The notes: generated by a model from the letters alone, not told the origin. A DNA stretch of 9,718 nt from Rhodoferax sp. (GCA_028292075.1 JAQGNA010000632.1:1-9718); one strand, 5' to 3'. Positions 1 to 6,554 are shown, counted from the first letter of the stretch. Program-made: numbers and translations.

Positions 1-822
1 AATCTCGAAGTGGACCTGGGCGTCGGCCTTTTCGACCGCAGCACACGCAAGCCCACCTTGACCGAGGCCGGCCGTGTCTTGCTGGGCCGCGCGCGCGAAG
101 TTCTGGCGGCCAGCGACCGCCTTGACCGGGCCGCAAGCCAACTTGCGGGCGGCCTGGAAGCCAAGCTGACCGTGGTGTGGTCGGACACGTACCAGTCCGA
201 TCGTTTCGAGGAGATGCTGGCCGGGTTCGAGCGCCGCTTTCCCGACCTCACCCTCGAGGCGCTGATTGCCGAACACGGTGACCTGGTCGCGCTGGTGCAG
301 CGCGGGCGGGCGCAGATCGGCGTGGTGGCCGCCCAAGCGGTCTACCCGCCCGACATCGGCGCCGAAACCATTGCCGAGCCGTCCGAGATCACGCTGTTCG
401 TCGCGCGCAACCATCCGCTGGCCGCTCTGAGCGACATCGGCCCCACCACGCTCGCGGAACACCGCGAACTGCGTCTGGCCCCGTTCCAGGAAGCGCCCGG
501 GGCCGGCCACCCCGCAAGCGGGCAGCGGGTGTGGTCGGCACCTACTTATCTGATGCTTCTTGAAATGGCGGTGTTGGGCTTTGGCTGGGCGGCGGTGCCG
601 CGCTGGATGGTCAACCACTTCGCGGCCGACAAACTGCACGAACTCAACGCCCGCGGTTGGCCGCGACGCGTTCCGGTGGACGTGGTGTGGTCGCGGCAAC
701 GGCCTCTCGGCCAGGCCGGCACCTGGCTGCTGCAGGCCATGCTTGCACCAGAGCTGGCCCTGCCACCGGCGGTGCCCGGCGGCGCCAGGGTCTGCGGACC
801 CGAGGCGAGCGGTGCAGGCTGA
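1..822 (+). CDS. LysR-family transcriptional regulator, 5'-truncated by the window edge
   Basis: The reading frame is open from base 1 and ends at TGA 820-822, giving 273 visible codons. The first residues (NLEVDLGVGLFDRS) are the end of a LysR winged helix-turn-helix, which normally lies about 50-60 residues into these proteins, so roughly 50-60 N-terminal residues with the recognition helix lie upstream. The GTG at base 10 is an internal codon, not the start. After the linker helix, the LysR effector-binding fold is recognisable from about codon 55: LTVVWSDTY, a conserved-type ARNHPL stretch near codon 138, and GWAAVPRWMV near codon 200. The last 20 residues are a Pro/Ala/Gly-rich tail. It converges on the sugar-acid dehydratase gene with 63 bp between the stops and no convincing terminator. 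Its target and effector cannot be told from the sequence. The family call is secure; a role in the neighbouring pathway is only possible. Confidence 0.93.
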   Translation, partial: NLEVDLGVGLFDRSTRKPTLTEAGRVLLGRAREVLAASDRLDRAASQLAGGLEAKLTVVWSDTYQSDRFEEMLAGFERRFPDLTLEALIAEHGDLVALVQRGRAQIGVVAAQAVYPPDIGAETIAEPSEITLFVARNHPLAALSDIGPTTLAEHRELRLAPFQEAPGAGHPASGQRVWSAPTYLMLLEMAVLGFGWAAVPRWMVNHFAADKLHELNARGWPRRVPVDVVWSRQRPLGQAGTWLLQAMLAPELALPPAVPGGARVCGPEASGAG

Positions 823-885
823 GCGCTCAACCCCGTGGCGTCATCGGCTGGTGACCGTTTCGATGGCCTGCGCCCGCGTTTCGGC

Positions 886-1821
886 TCACCGGCCCCAGCG
901 CAACACCATGGCATCGAGCCGCTTCGCCGTTTCGATCAGCAACGCCCGGCTGGCCGGGTTCATCGGCGGGAACGGATGGCGCGGCGCTTCGCAGGCGATC
1001 ACGCCGCCTTCCTTCATCAGCGACTTGGCCGCGAGCGGGCCGCACTGGCGGTTCTCGATGTTGATCAGCGGCAGCCACTTCTCGTAGCCGGCGATGGCGT
1101 CCTCGCGCCGGCCTTCGCGGTAGGCGTCGAGGATCGGGCGGATGCCGTCGGGAAATCCGCCGCCGGTCATCGAGCCCGTCGCGCCGGCTTCCAGGTCGGG
1201 AAACAGGGTGATGGCTTCTTCGCCGTCCCACGGCCCTTCGATCGCGTCGCCGCCGAGGCGGATCAGCTCACGGATCTTGTTGGCCGCGCCGGCGGTCTCG
1301 ATCTTGAAGTAGGCCAGGTGCTCGATCTCGGTGGCCATCTTTGCCAGGAAGGCGGCCGACATCGGCGTGCCTGCGGCCGGCGCGTCCTGCACCATGATCG
1401 GGATGTCAACGGCGTCGGACACTTGCTGGTAGAAGGCCTGGACTTGCGGTTCGCCCACGCGGAAGGTGGCGCCGTGGTAGGGCGGCATGAGCATGAGCAT
1501 GGCCGCGCCCATGTCCTGCGCGCGGCGGCTGCGTTCGGCGGCCACCTTGCTGCTGAAATGCGTCGTGGTGACGATCACCGGCACGCGGCCGTTCACATGC
1601 TCGAGGATCGCGCGGGTCAGCACTTCGCGCTCGTCGTCTGCCAGCAAGAACTGCTCTGAGAAATTGGCCAGGATGCACAAGCCGTTCGAGCCGGCCTCGA
1701 TCATGAAGTCGACGCAGCGCTTCTGGCTGGCCAGGTCGAGTTCGCCGGTTTCGGTGAACGTGGTGGGCACGACCGGGAACAGGCCCTGGTAGCGCGCATT
1801 CGAAGTTTGGGGTAATGACAT
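886..1821 (-). CDS. DHDPS/DapA-superfamily dehydratase, probable L-2-keto-3-deoxyarabonate dehydratase (EC 4.2.1.43 type)
   Basis: This is a 311-residue class I aldolase-fold (TIM barrel) protein. The Schiff-base lysine of the superfamily is K173 in HLAYFKIE. Two hallmarks of true dihydrodipicolinate synthase are altered: the GTTGE loop is replaced by GSNGLCILANFSEQF (residues 44-58), and the position of the catalytic Tyr in the DapA YNxP motif is Gln145 (VQDAP). These differences, the length, and the IlvD/EDD dehydratase next door point to the enzyme turning L-2-keto-3-deoxyarabonate into 2-oxoglutarate semialdehyde in the non-phosphorylative arabinose route. A related keto-deoxy sugar acid is possible. 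The protein should be cytoplasmic; no signal peptide is seen. ATG at 1819-1821 is preceded by GAGAGG (1828-1833) at 6-nt spacing, which supports this start. It is last in the cluster, separated from the dehydratase gene by a 186-bp gap holding a REP-like element. The superfamily is certain; the substrate is inferred. Confidence 0.9.
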   Translation of the reverse strand: MSLPQTSNARYQGLFPVVPTTFTETGELDLASQKRCVDFMIEAGSNGLCILANFSEQFLLADDEREVLTRAILEHVNGRVPVIVTTTHFSSKVAAERSRRAQDMGAAMLMLMPPYHGATFRVGEPQVQAFYQQVSDAVDIPIMVQDAPAAGTPMSAAFLAKMATEIEHLAYFKIETAGAANKIRELIRLGGDAIEGPWDGEEAITLFPDLEAGATGSMTGGGFPDGIRPILDAYREGRREDAIAGYEKWLPLINIENRQCGPLAAKSLMKEGGVIACEAPRHPFPPMNPASRALLIETAKRLDAMVLRWGR

Positions 1822-1886
1822 CAGCAGCCTCTCAAATCAAAAAGAAACTGGCAGGACAAGCCTTCCAGAACAACCGCGGAACGGGC

Positions 1887-1962
1887 CCTTCGACAAGCTC
1901 AGGAGAGCCTCTGCCCGGCCGCTGGTTTTGCCCCTGTAAGCCTGTCCTGCGCTTGTCGAAGG
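1887..1962. repeat. REP-like inverted repeat pair (TTCGACAAGC family)
   Basis: Two 17-bp arms face each other: CCTTCGACAAGCTCAGG at 1887-1903 and CCTGCGCTTGTCGAAGG at 1946-1962. The second is the reverse complement of the first with one mismatch. They are separated by 42 bp and could fold into a large hairpin in either transcript. The core TTCGACAAGCTCAGG is one I recognise as a dispersed non-coding repeat in many Burkholderiales genomes, where it often occurs as inverted pairs. It lies in the only sizeable gap of the minus-strand operon (1822-2007), between the two dehydratase genes, so it could affect mRNA stability or polarity. A run of G (1964-1970) abuts the second arm. No transposase is encoded here; such elements are mobilised in trans or are relics. 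Confidence 0.75.
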
Positions 1963-2007
1963 AGGGGGGGCGCAACACGAAGTGCGCAACCGGGGGTGTA
2001 AACCCAC

Positions 2008-3741
2008 TTAATGCGAATGACGCGGAACCGCTGCACCCCGACATCCCACGAGGAAGTCGAAATCACAGCCTTCGTCCGCCTGCAGCACATGATCGACATA
2101 CAGGCGCTGGTAGCCACCGGGCATACCCTTGGGCTGGGCCGCCAGGTCGGTCAGGCGCGCTGCGAGTTCGGCGTCGGAAATGTCGAGGTGCAGGCGGCCA
2201 TTGGCGCAGACGAGCTCGATGAAGTCGCCGTCTCGCACGGCCGCCAGCGGGCCGCCGTCGGCCGCCTCGGGCGCCACGTGCAGCACCACGGTGCCGTAGG
2301 CGGTGCCGCTCATGCGCGCGTCGGAGATGCGCACCATGTCCTTGATGCCCTGGCGCAGCAGCTTGGCTGGCAGGCCCATGTTGCCGACCTCGGCCATGCC
2401 CGGGTAGCCCTTGGGGCCGCAGTTCTTCATCACCATCACGCAGCTGGCGTCGATGTCCAGGCTCTCGTCGGCGATGCGTTCCTTGTAATGCTCCAGGTTC
2501 TCGAACACCACGGCGCGGCCGCGGTGCTGCAGCAGCGCGGGCGTGGCGGCGGAGGGCTTGAGCACCGCGCCGCGGGGCGCGAGGTTGCCGCGCAGGATGC
2601 GCATGCCGCCGTCGGCCACCAGCGGGTTGTCGAGCGGGCGGATCACCTCGTCGTTGTACTGTGGGGCTTCGCGCACGTTGTCCCAGATCGAGCGGCCGTT
2701 CACAGTCAACGCGTCGGGGTGCGGCAGCAGCCCGTTTTCGCCCAGCCGGCGCAGCACCGCCGGCAGGCCGCCGGCGTAGTAGAACTCCTCCATCAGGAAG
2801 CGGCCCGAGGGCTGCAGGTCGACCAGGGTCGGCGTACCGCGGCCGATGCGCGTCCAGTCTTCCAATTCGAGCGGCACGCCGATGCGGCCGGCAATGGCCT
2901 TGAGATGGATGACCGCGTTGGTCGAGCCGCCGATGGCCGCGTTCACGCGGATGGCGTTTTCGAAAGCCTCGCGCGTCAGCACCTTCGACAGCGTGAGTCC
3001 CTCGAGCACCATCTGCACCGCCCGTGCGCCCGACATGTGGGCCAGCACATAGCGGCGAGCGTCCACCGCCGGAATCGCCGCATTGTGCGGCAGCGATGTG
3101 CCCAGCGCCTCGGCCATGCAGGCCATGGTGGAGGCCGTGCCCATGGTGTTGCAGGTCCCGGCCGACCGCGACATGCCGGCCTCGGCGGCGAAGAACTGGT
3201 GCTCGTCGATCTCCCCGGCCTTGAGCGACTCGTGCAACTGCCAGACCGCCGTGCCCGAGCCGATGTTCTTGCCGTCGAGCTTGCCGTTGAGCATCGGCCC
3301 GCCCGTGACGACGATGGCGGGCACGTCGCAGCTGGCGGCGCCCATCAGCAGCGCGGGCGTGGTCTTGTCGCAGCCGGTGAGCAGCACCACGCCGTCGATC
3401 GGGTTGCCGCGGATGGCTTCCTCCACGTCCATGCTGGCCAGGTTGCGCGTCAGCATGGCGGTGGGCCGCAGGTTGGATTCACCGTTGGAGAACACCGGGA
3501 ACTCGACCGGAAACCCGCCTGCCTCGTAGATGCCGCGCTTGACGTGTTCGGCGATCTTGCGGAAGTGCGCGTTGCAGGGCGTGAGTTCGCTCCAGGTGTT
3601 GCAGATGCCGATGACGGGCCGGCCGTCGAACAGGTGGTCGGGCAGCCCCTGGTTCTTCATCCAGCTGCGGTACATGAAGCCGTTCTTGTCGGCGGTGCCG
3701 AACCATGCGGCGGAGCGGAGCTTGGGGGGCGTGTTGGACAT
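2008..3741 (-). CDS. IlvD/EDD-family dehydratase, probable L-arabonate dehydratase (EC 4.2.1.25 type)
   Basis: This is a 577-residue cytoplasmic Fe-S enzyme that dehydrates a sugar acid to a 2-keto-3-deoxy acid. The start closely resembles characterised rhizobial L-arabonate dehydratase (LRSAAWFGTADKNGFMYRSW, then GICNTWSELTPCNAHF). Likely [2Fe-2S] ligands are C56 (TPCN), C124 (TGCDK) and C197 (GTCNTMGT). Mg2+ ligands would be E88 (NGESN), D125 and the carbamylated-lysine candidate K126; the catalytic serine is S478 in DARMSGTAYG. Three well-spaced cysteines plus this serine are typical of the 2Fe-2S branch of the family. The length is normal. The start ATG (3739-3741) lies only 4 nt after the stop of the Bug gene, so the two are probably co-transcribed and translationally coupled; only a weak AGAAG-like RBS is present. 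The stop is TAA (2008-2010). Other pentonates or related sugar acids remain possible; branched-chain dihydroxy-acid dehydratase (IlvD) is less likely given the N-terminal match. Confidence 0.93.
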   Translation of the reverse strand: MSNTPPKLRSAAWFGTADKNGFMYRSWMKNQGLPDHLFDGRPVIGICNTWSELTPCNAHFRKIAEHVKRGIYEAGGFPVEFPVFSNGESNLRPTAMLTRNLASMDVEEAIRGNPIDGVVLLTGCDKTTPALLMGAASCDVPAIVVTGGPMLNGKLDGKNIGSGTAVWQLHESLKAGEIDEHQFFAAEAGMSRSAGTCNTMGTASTMACMAEALGTSLPHNAAIPAVDARRYVLAHMSGARAVQMVLEGLTLSKVLTREAFENAIRVNAAIGGSTNAVIHLKAIAGRIGVPLELEDWTRIGRGTPTLVDLQPSGRFLMEEFYYAGGLPAVLRRLGENGLLPHPDALTVNGRSIWDNVREAPQYNDEVIRPLDNPLVADGGMRILRGNLAPRGAVLKPSAATPALLQHRGRAVVFENLEHYKERIADESLDIDASCVMVMKNCGPKGYPGMAEVGNMGLPAKLLRQGIKDMVRISDARMSGTAYGTVVLHVAPEAADGGPLAAVRDGDFIELVCANGRLHLDISDAELAARLTDLAAQPKGMPGGYQRLYVDHVLQADEGCDFDFLVGCRGAAVPRHSH

Positions 3742-3745
3742 GGTC

Positions 3746-4738
3746 TTACTTCTGGATCACGAGTTTTTCGAGCACCTTCTTCAGCGAGGCGCGGTCGCTC
3801 TCGATGGCGGCCTTGTAGCCGTCGGCGTCGAGGTAGGCGTCGCCCAGATTGGCCTTGGCCAGCGTCTCGCGGTAAGCGGGATCGGCGGCGGTGGCCTTGG
3901 CCGCGGTGCGCAAGACCTGCACCACATCGGCCGGTGTGCCCTTGGGCACGGCCAGGCCGCGCCACACGCCGATGGACAGGTCGACGTTGCGTTCCTTCAG
4001 CGTCGGCGTGTTGGCGTAGGCGCCGGGCAGGCGTTTGTCGGACATCACCGCCAGCACGCGCAGCTTGCCGGCCAGCACGTGCTGCATGACCTCGCCAGGG
4101 CTGACCGTGATGGCATCGACGTGGCCGCCGAGCAGGCTGGCCACGGCCGGGGCCGCGCCCTGGAACGGCACGTGGTTGAACTGCACGCCGGTGCGGTCTT
4201 CCACAGCCGCTGCGGCCACGTGCCAGATGTCGCCCACGCCGCCGTTGCCGACCTGCATGCCTGCGGGTTTCTTCTTCGCGTCGGCCAGAAACTCCTCGAC
4301 CGTCTTCCATGGCGCGTCGGCCCGCACCGTGATGGCCGCGGGGTCGAAGTTCAGCTGCGCCACCGGAATGAAGTCGTCGGCGGTGACTTTCATGAGCCCC
4401 AGCGCCGGCAGGATCACGAGGTTGACGCTCATCACGCCCATTTTGTAGCCGTCGGGCTTGGCGTTCGCGACGTCGGCAAAGCCAATGGCGCTCGAGGCGC
4501 CTGGCTTGTTGACGACGATGATCGGCTGGGGAAAGTACTTGCGCGCCGCGTCGGCGAAGGCCCGTGCCACCACGTCGGTGCCACCGCCGGCCGTGGCGGC
4601 CACGACCAATTCGACGGGGCGGGTGGGGTAGTCGGCGGCCATGGCGGGCAGGCTGGCAAAGAGGGTCGCGACGCAGGCGGCAATGGCGAGCGAGCGGCGG
4701 CGCGGTCGAAAGCCGCTGTTGAATGGCAAGGTGTTCAT
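3746..4738 (-). CDS. Tripartite tricarboxylate transporter (Bug/TctC) family periplasmic substrate-binding protein
   Basis: This 330-residue protein has a Sec signal peptide: basic n-region FRPRRR (10-15), a hydrophobic core (about 17-31), and a cleavage site near AMA-ADYP (34/35). The mature start YPTRPVELVVAATAGGGTD is the standard opening of Bug proteins. The family signatures NKPGASSAIG (77-86), ANAKPDGY (91-98) and PFQGAAPAVASLLGGHVDA (191-209) follow. Bug proteins bind carboxylates or other small metabolites in the periplasm and deliver them to TctAB-type membrane proteins. No tctA or tctB is in the window, so this is an orphan binding protein here, as is common in Burkholderiales. The ATG at 4736-4738 has an excellent RBS, AGGAGA (4742-4747), at 3-nt spacing, behind an A8 tract (4751-4758 as T8 on the plus strand). 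It is first in the cluster with the two sugar-acid dehydratases, which suggests a sugar-acid ligand. The family is certain; the ligand is inference. Confidence 0.95.
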   Translation of the reverse strand: MNTLPFNSGFRPRRRSLAIAACVATLFASLPAMAADYPTRPVELVVAATAGGGTDVVARAFADAARKYFPQPIIVVNKPGASSAIGFADVANAKPDGYKMGVMSVNLVILPALGLMKVTADDFIPVAQLNFDPAAITVRADAPWKTVEEFLADAKKKPAGMQVGNGGVGDIWHVAAAAVEDRTGVQFNHVPFQGAAPAVASLLGGHVDAITVSPGEVMQHVLAGKLRVLAVMSDKRLPGAYANTPTLKERNVDLSIGVWRGLAVPKGTPADVVQVLRTAAKATAADPAYRETLAKANLGDAYLDADGYKAAIESDRASLKKVLEKLVIQK

Positions 4739-4801
4739 GGGTCTCCTGGGTTTTTTTTCTGCGGGTTGCCGTCGGTGGGTTCGCCCGGCGCTCCCACCAC
4801 G

Positions 4802-4830
4802 ATCTTAAAAAGACGCAGCATGTCCGTAAA
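4802..4830 (-). promoter_or_regulatory. Candidate sigma70-type promoter of the Bug/dehydratase operon
   Basis: On the minus strand, TTTACG (4825-4830, 4/6 to TTGACA) is separated by 17 nt from TAAGAT (4802-4807, 4/6 to TATAAT). Transcription would start near 4795, giving a leader of about 57 nt before the Bug ATG. The leader would begin with a potential stem, GGTGGG/CCCACC (4798-4793 with 4779-4774), and contain an A8 run just before the RBS. The boxes are weak, as expected for an activator-dependent promoter. This is pattern matching only. Confidence 0.35.
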
Positions 4831-4832
4831 AT
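4805..4832 (+). promoter_or_regulatory. Candidate sigma70-type promoter of the GbpR-like lysR gene
   Basis: TTAAAA (4805-4810, 4/6 to TTGACA) lies 16 nt before TAAAAT (4827-4832, 5/6 to TATAAT). The start would be near 4839, giving a leader of about 35 nt. This promoter overlaps the divergent one on the other strand almost completely, so the two would compete. The LysR-box candidate at 4851-4867 would lie just downstream of this start, which fits negative autoregulation. This is pattern matching only. Confidence 0.35.
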
Positions 4833-4843
4833 GAAAGCTCTTC

Positions 4844-4867
4844 ATCGTTCGATAACCCCAGGTAATC
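4844..4867. promoter_or_regulatory. Candidate LysR-type operator (T-N11-A dyad plus adjacent palindrome)
   Basis: GATAACCCCAGGTAATC (4851-4867) is an imperfect dyad: 7-bp arms with one mismatch around a 3-bp centre. It contains the LysR-box form T-N11-A (T4853 to A4865). It partly overlaps a second small palindrome, ATCG-TT-CGAT (4844-4853). The dyad centre (4859) lies about 64 bp upstream of the predicted operon start at 4795, which is the usual position of a LysR recognition site; the second palindrome would sit nearer -53, where an activation site is expected. The likely binder is the product of the adjacent lysR gene. The dyad also sits just upstream of that gene's ATG (4874). Confidence 0.4.
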
Positions 4868-4873
4868 AGCTTC

Positions 4874-5863
4874 ATGACCAAGTCAACACCTGATGTCCGT
4901 GGTTCGCGTCCTGGCGTCGCCAACACCACGCCGCAGTTGCTGAACCGCCTGCGCATGCGGCAGGTGGCCCTGCTGCTGGCCATTGCCGACCGCCGCACGC
5001 TGCGCGGCGCAGCCGAGGAACTGGGCCTCACACAGCCGGCTGCCACCAAGATGCTGCACGAACTGGAGGACGCGCTGGGGCAGCCGCTTTTCGTGCGGGG
5101 AGGGCGCGGGCTGGCGCCCAACGCGGCGGGCGAACGGGTCACCGGCTTTTTCAGGAGCGTGCGCGGTAGCGTTGAAGCCTTGAACCGCGAACTCTCGGAG
5201 ATGCGGCTGGGCAGTGCCGGACGGCTCGCCGTGGGCAGCATCGAGGCGGCATCGGCCACCTGCCTCACCGATGCGCTGCTCGCATTGAAGGAGGAGTTTC
5301 CACTGCTGTCGATCGAGGTGGTGGTCGACACCAGCGACCGCCTGCTCGACCAGCTCAACGAGGGCGGCCTCGAGGTGGTGATCGGACGGCAGAGCGACGG
5401 TGCGCGGGCCGACTGGCGCTTTCAGCCGATCGACGACGAGGGGCTGGCCATCGTGGTGGGCCATGGGCATCCGCTCGCGCGTCAACGCAAGGTGACATTC
5501 GAGGCGCTGCTGGCGTTTCCCTGGGTGCTGCACCTGCCCGGGAGCCGCATGCGCGAATGCATGGAAAGGGAATTTCGCGCGCACCATGCGGCGCTGCCCA
5601 AGGGGCTGATCGAGACCAGCTCCATCGCCACCACCGTGAACCTGATCCGGGCTTCGCAACTGGTGGCGGTGGTGCCGGAGGCAGTGGCCCGCCGTGACGC
5701 GGCCAATGGCGTATTGCAGATCGTGCGCTACCGCATCGGGCAGCAGCTCGAGGCCTACGGCAGCATCGTCCGGCAGGACAGGCCGCTGAGTCGTCCGGCA
5801 GAAGCTTTTCTGGCCTTGCTGCACCAGCCACGTGCCGCGCAGGCTTCAGTTATGCAGGCCTGA
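4874..5863 (+). CDS. LysR-family transcriptional regulator, GbpR-like
   Basis: This is a 329-residue DNA-binding regulator. The winged helix-turn-helix spans about residues 24-82, with the recognition-helix region LGLTQPAATKMLHELE and the wing LGQPLFVRGGRGLAPNAAG; the TQPAATK form is typical of the GbpR branch. The effector-binding domain runs from about 113 to 316 (RLAVGSIEAA, VVGHGHPLA, LVAVVPEAVARR). GbpR-type regulators in Azospirillum control sugar uptake genes in response to arabinose, galactose or fucose. Here the gene is divergent from the Bug/dehydratase operon across 135 bp, so it is the natural candidate regulator of that operon. The start ATG is the first in frame after a TAA at 4853-4855; the RBS is weak (AGG at 4860-4862). 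The stop TGA (5861-5863) lies inside a 15-bp tandem repeat, so the last six residues come from repeat DNA. Family certainty is high; effector and targets are inferred. Confidence 0.95.
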   Translation: MTKSTPDVRGSRPGVANTTPQLLNRLRMRQVALLLAIADRRTLRGAAEELGLTQPAATKMLHELEDALGQPLFVRGGRGLAPNAAGERVTGFFRSVRGSVEALNRELSEMRLGSAGRLAVGSIEAASATCLTDALLALKEEFPLLSIEVVVDTSDRLLDQLNEGGLEVVIGRQSDGARADWRFQPIDDEGLAIVVGHGHPLARQRKVTFEALLAFPWVLHLPGSRMRECMEREFRAHHAALPKGLIETSSIATTVNLIRASQLVAVVPEAVARRDAANGVLQIVRYRIGQQLEAYGSIVRQDRPLSRPAEAFLALLHQPRAAQASVMQA

Positions 5864-5901
5864 GCTACGCGGGCCATAGCTACGCGGGCCTGAGCCGCGC
5901 A
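5842..5901. repeat. 15-bp tandem repeat, four degenerate copies, across the lysR stop codon
   Basis: The four consecutive units are GGCTTCAGTTATGCA (5842-5856), GGCCTGAGCTACGCG (5857-5871), GGCCATAGCTACGCG (5872-5886) and GGCCTGAGCCGCGCA (5887-5901). The first copy is coding in lysR, the second contains its TGA stop, and the rest fill most of the 61-bp gap before the convergent pagL stop. Read in the plus frame starting at 5842, the units encode GFSYA, GLSYA, GHSYA and GLSRA. I see no clear terminator in this gap. Confidence 0.8.
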
Positions 5902-5924
5902 GCGACGATCACCGGCTGGAGACT

Positions 5925-6527
5925 TCAGAATCGATAGCCGTAGCGCAGCTGATACAAGGTCTCGCCCGGGTTCGGCTTCTTGAAGCCGCCGTTCGAGACA
6001 TGCTTCACGTAGACGCCAAGCTCGTGCCGCTGGTCGGCGCCAAAGTTGCGACCAACGCCCAGGTGGTCGCTGAAGTTCCACTGGGTGCTGAATTCCTGAT
6101 TGCCGCGGGTGTACTTGCCGTCCATGTACGAGACGCCGATGCCGCCGTCAACGAACCACGGCGATTGACCCCCGCCGAAACGGTAGCGGAGCATCGGCAC
6201 CACGCCGACCTCGGTGAAATGCGAGCGACTGCCATTGAAAGCGTCGGTCTTCCACTCGCTCAGGTAGACGTCCCATGCCAGCGAGATGCTGCCGCCCCAA
6301 AAACTGGTCTGCGTGGGAATGCGCGGGCCGAGCGTGGCGGCACCCGTGTCGCGTCCATCGGTCTTGGCGCTTTGACCCGCTTCGACATACACGGTCATCG
6401 ACTGGGGCTCCATCGCCTGGACACTGGTTGCCATTGCACTGCCCAGCAAGGCCATCGCGACGGCACCGGAGCGCAGCGGCCAGGTCGAGCGAGGCAGGAA
6501 GGATGAGGCGCGGCCCGAAACGTGCAT
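5925..6527 (-). CDS. pagL: Lipid A 3-O-deacylase (PagL family) outer-membrane protein
   Basis: This is a 200-residue outer-membrane beta-barrel hydrolase that removes the 3-O-linked acyl chain from lipid A. The N-terminus has a long n-region (to about residue 20), a hydrophobic stretch AVAMALLGSAMA, and a likely signal cleavage after SVQA (38). The C-terminal signature KHVSNGGFKKPNPGE (175-189) carries the PagL catalytic triad candidates H176, S178 and E189; the HxSN...PN pattern matches Pseudomonas and Bordetella PagL. The chain ends in Phe (YGYRF), as expected for barrel insertion by the BAM complex. Alternating amphipathic strands are visible throughout. The ATG at 6525-6527 is chosen because an in-frame TAA lies 12 nt upstream; its own RBS is poor (AAGAAAG). 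It converges with lysR (61 bp) and is divergent from bphO (281 bp). PagL activity alters endotoxin acylation and envelope properties. Proteins of this family are often labelled acyloxyacyl hydrolase. Confidence 0.9.
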   Translation of the reverse strand: MHVSGRASSFLPRSTWPLRSGAVAMALLGSAMATSVQAMEPQSMTVYVEAGQSAKTDGRDTGAATLGPRIPTQTSFWGGSISLAWDVYLSEWKTDAFNGSRSHFTEVGVVPMLRYRFGGGQSPWFVDGGIGVSYMDGKYTRGNQEFSTQWNFSDHLGVGRNFGADQRHELGVYVKHVSNGGFKKPNPGETLYQLRYGYRF

Positions 6528-6539
6528 GTAGTAGCTTTC

Positions 6540-6554
6540 TTAAAAATGTGTCAT
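6540..6554 (-). other. Four-codon in-frame mini-ORF with strong RBS upstream of pagL
   Basis: On the minus strand, GGAGA (6561-6565) lies 6 nt before ATG ACA CAT TTT TAA (6554-6540). This is a far better start signal than pagL's own. The mini-ORF is in the same frame as pagL, whose ATG follows 12 nt after the TAA. It may serve as a leader that feeds ribosomes to pagL by reinitiation, or it may be a relic of an older start lost to a nonsense mutation. Function is unproven. Confidence 0.35.

Noticed and set aside
846..894. Imperfect inverted repeat (GGCTGGTGA / TCACCGGCC) between the convergent lysR and dehydratase genes as a terminator
   Set aside because: Nine-base arms with a mismatch, a 31-nt loop, no T tract, and overlap with the end of the dehydratase gene.
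835..1659. 274-codon plus-strand frame opposite the keto-deoxy sugar acid dehydratase
   Set aside because: Shadow frame; the minus-strand protein has the Schiff-base lysine, a good RBS and full family length.
2011..4089. Very long plus-strand open frame (692 codons) opposite the dehydratase gene
   Set aside because: It is antisense to a gene with complete catalytic motifs. Its translation is rich in His, Arg, Gly, Ala and Val with no domain pattern, as expected of a GC-rich shadow frame.
3530..4834. 434-codon plus-strand frame opposite the Bug gene
   Set aside because: Shadow of the Bug gene: low-complexity composition, and it crosses two real gene boundaries and the regulatory spacer.
5821..5938. 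A separate small gene encoding the GFSYA/GLSYA pentapeptide-like repeat
   Set aside because: The frame has no credible start or RBS of its own, and only about 20 repeat residues. It is kept as a repeat observation, not a gene.
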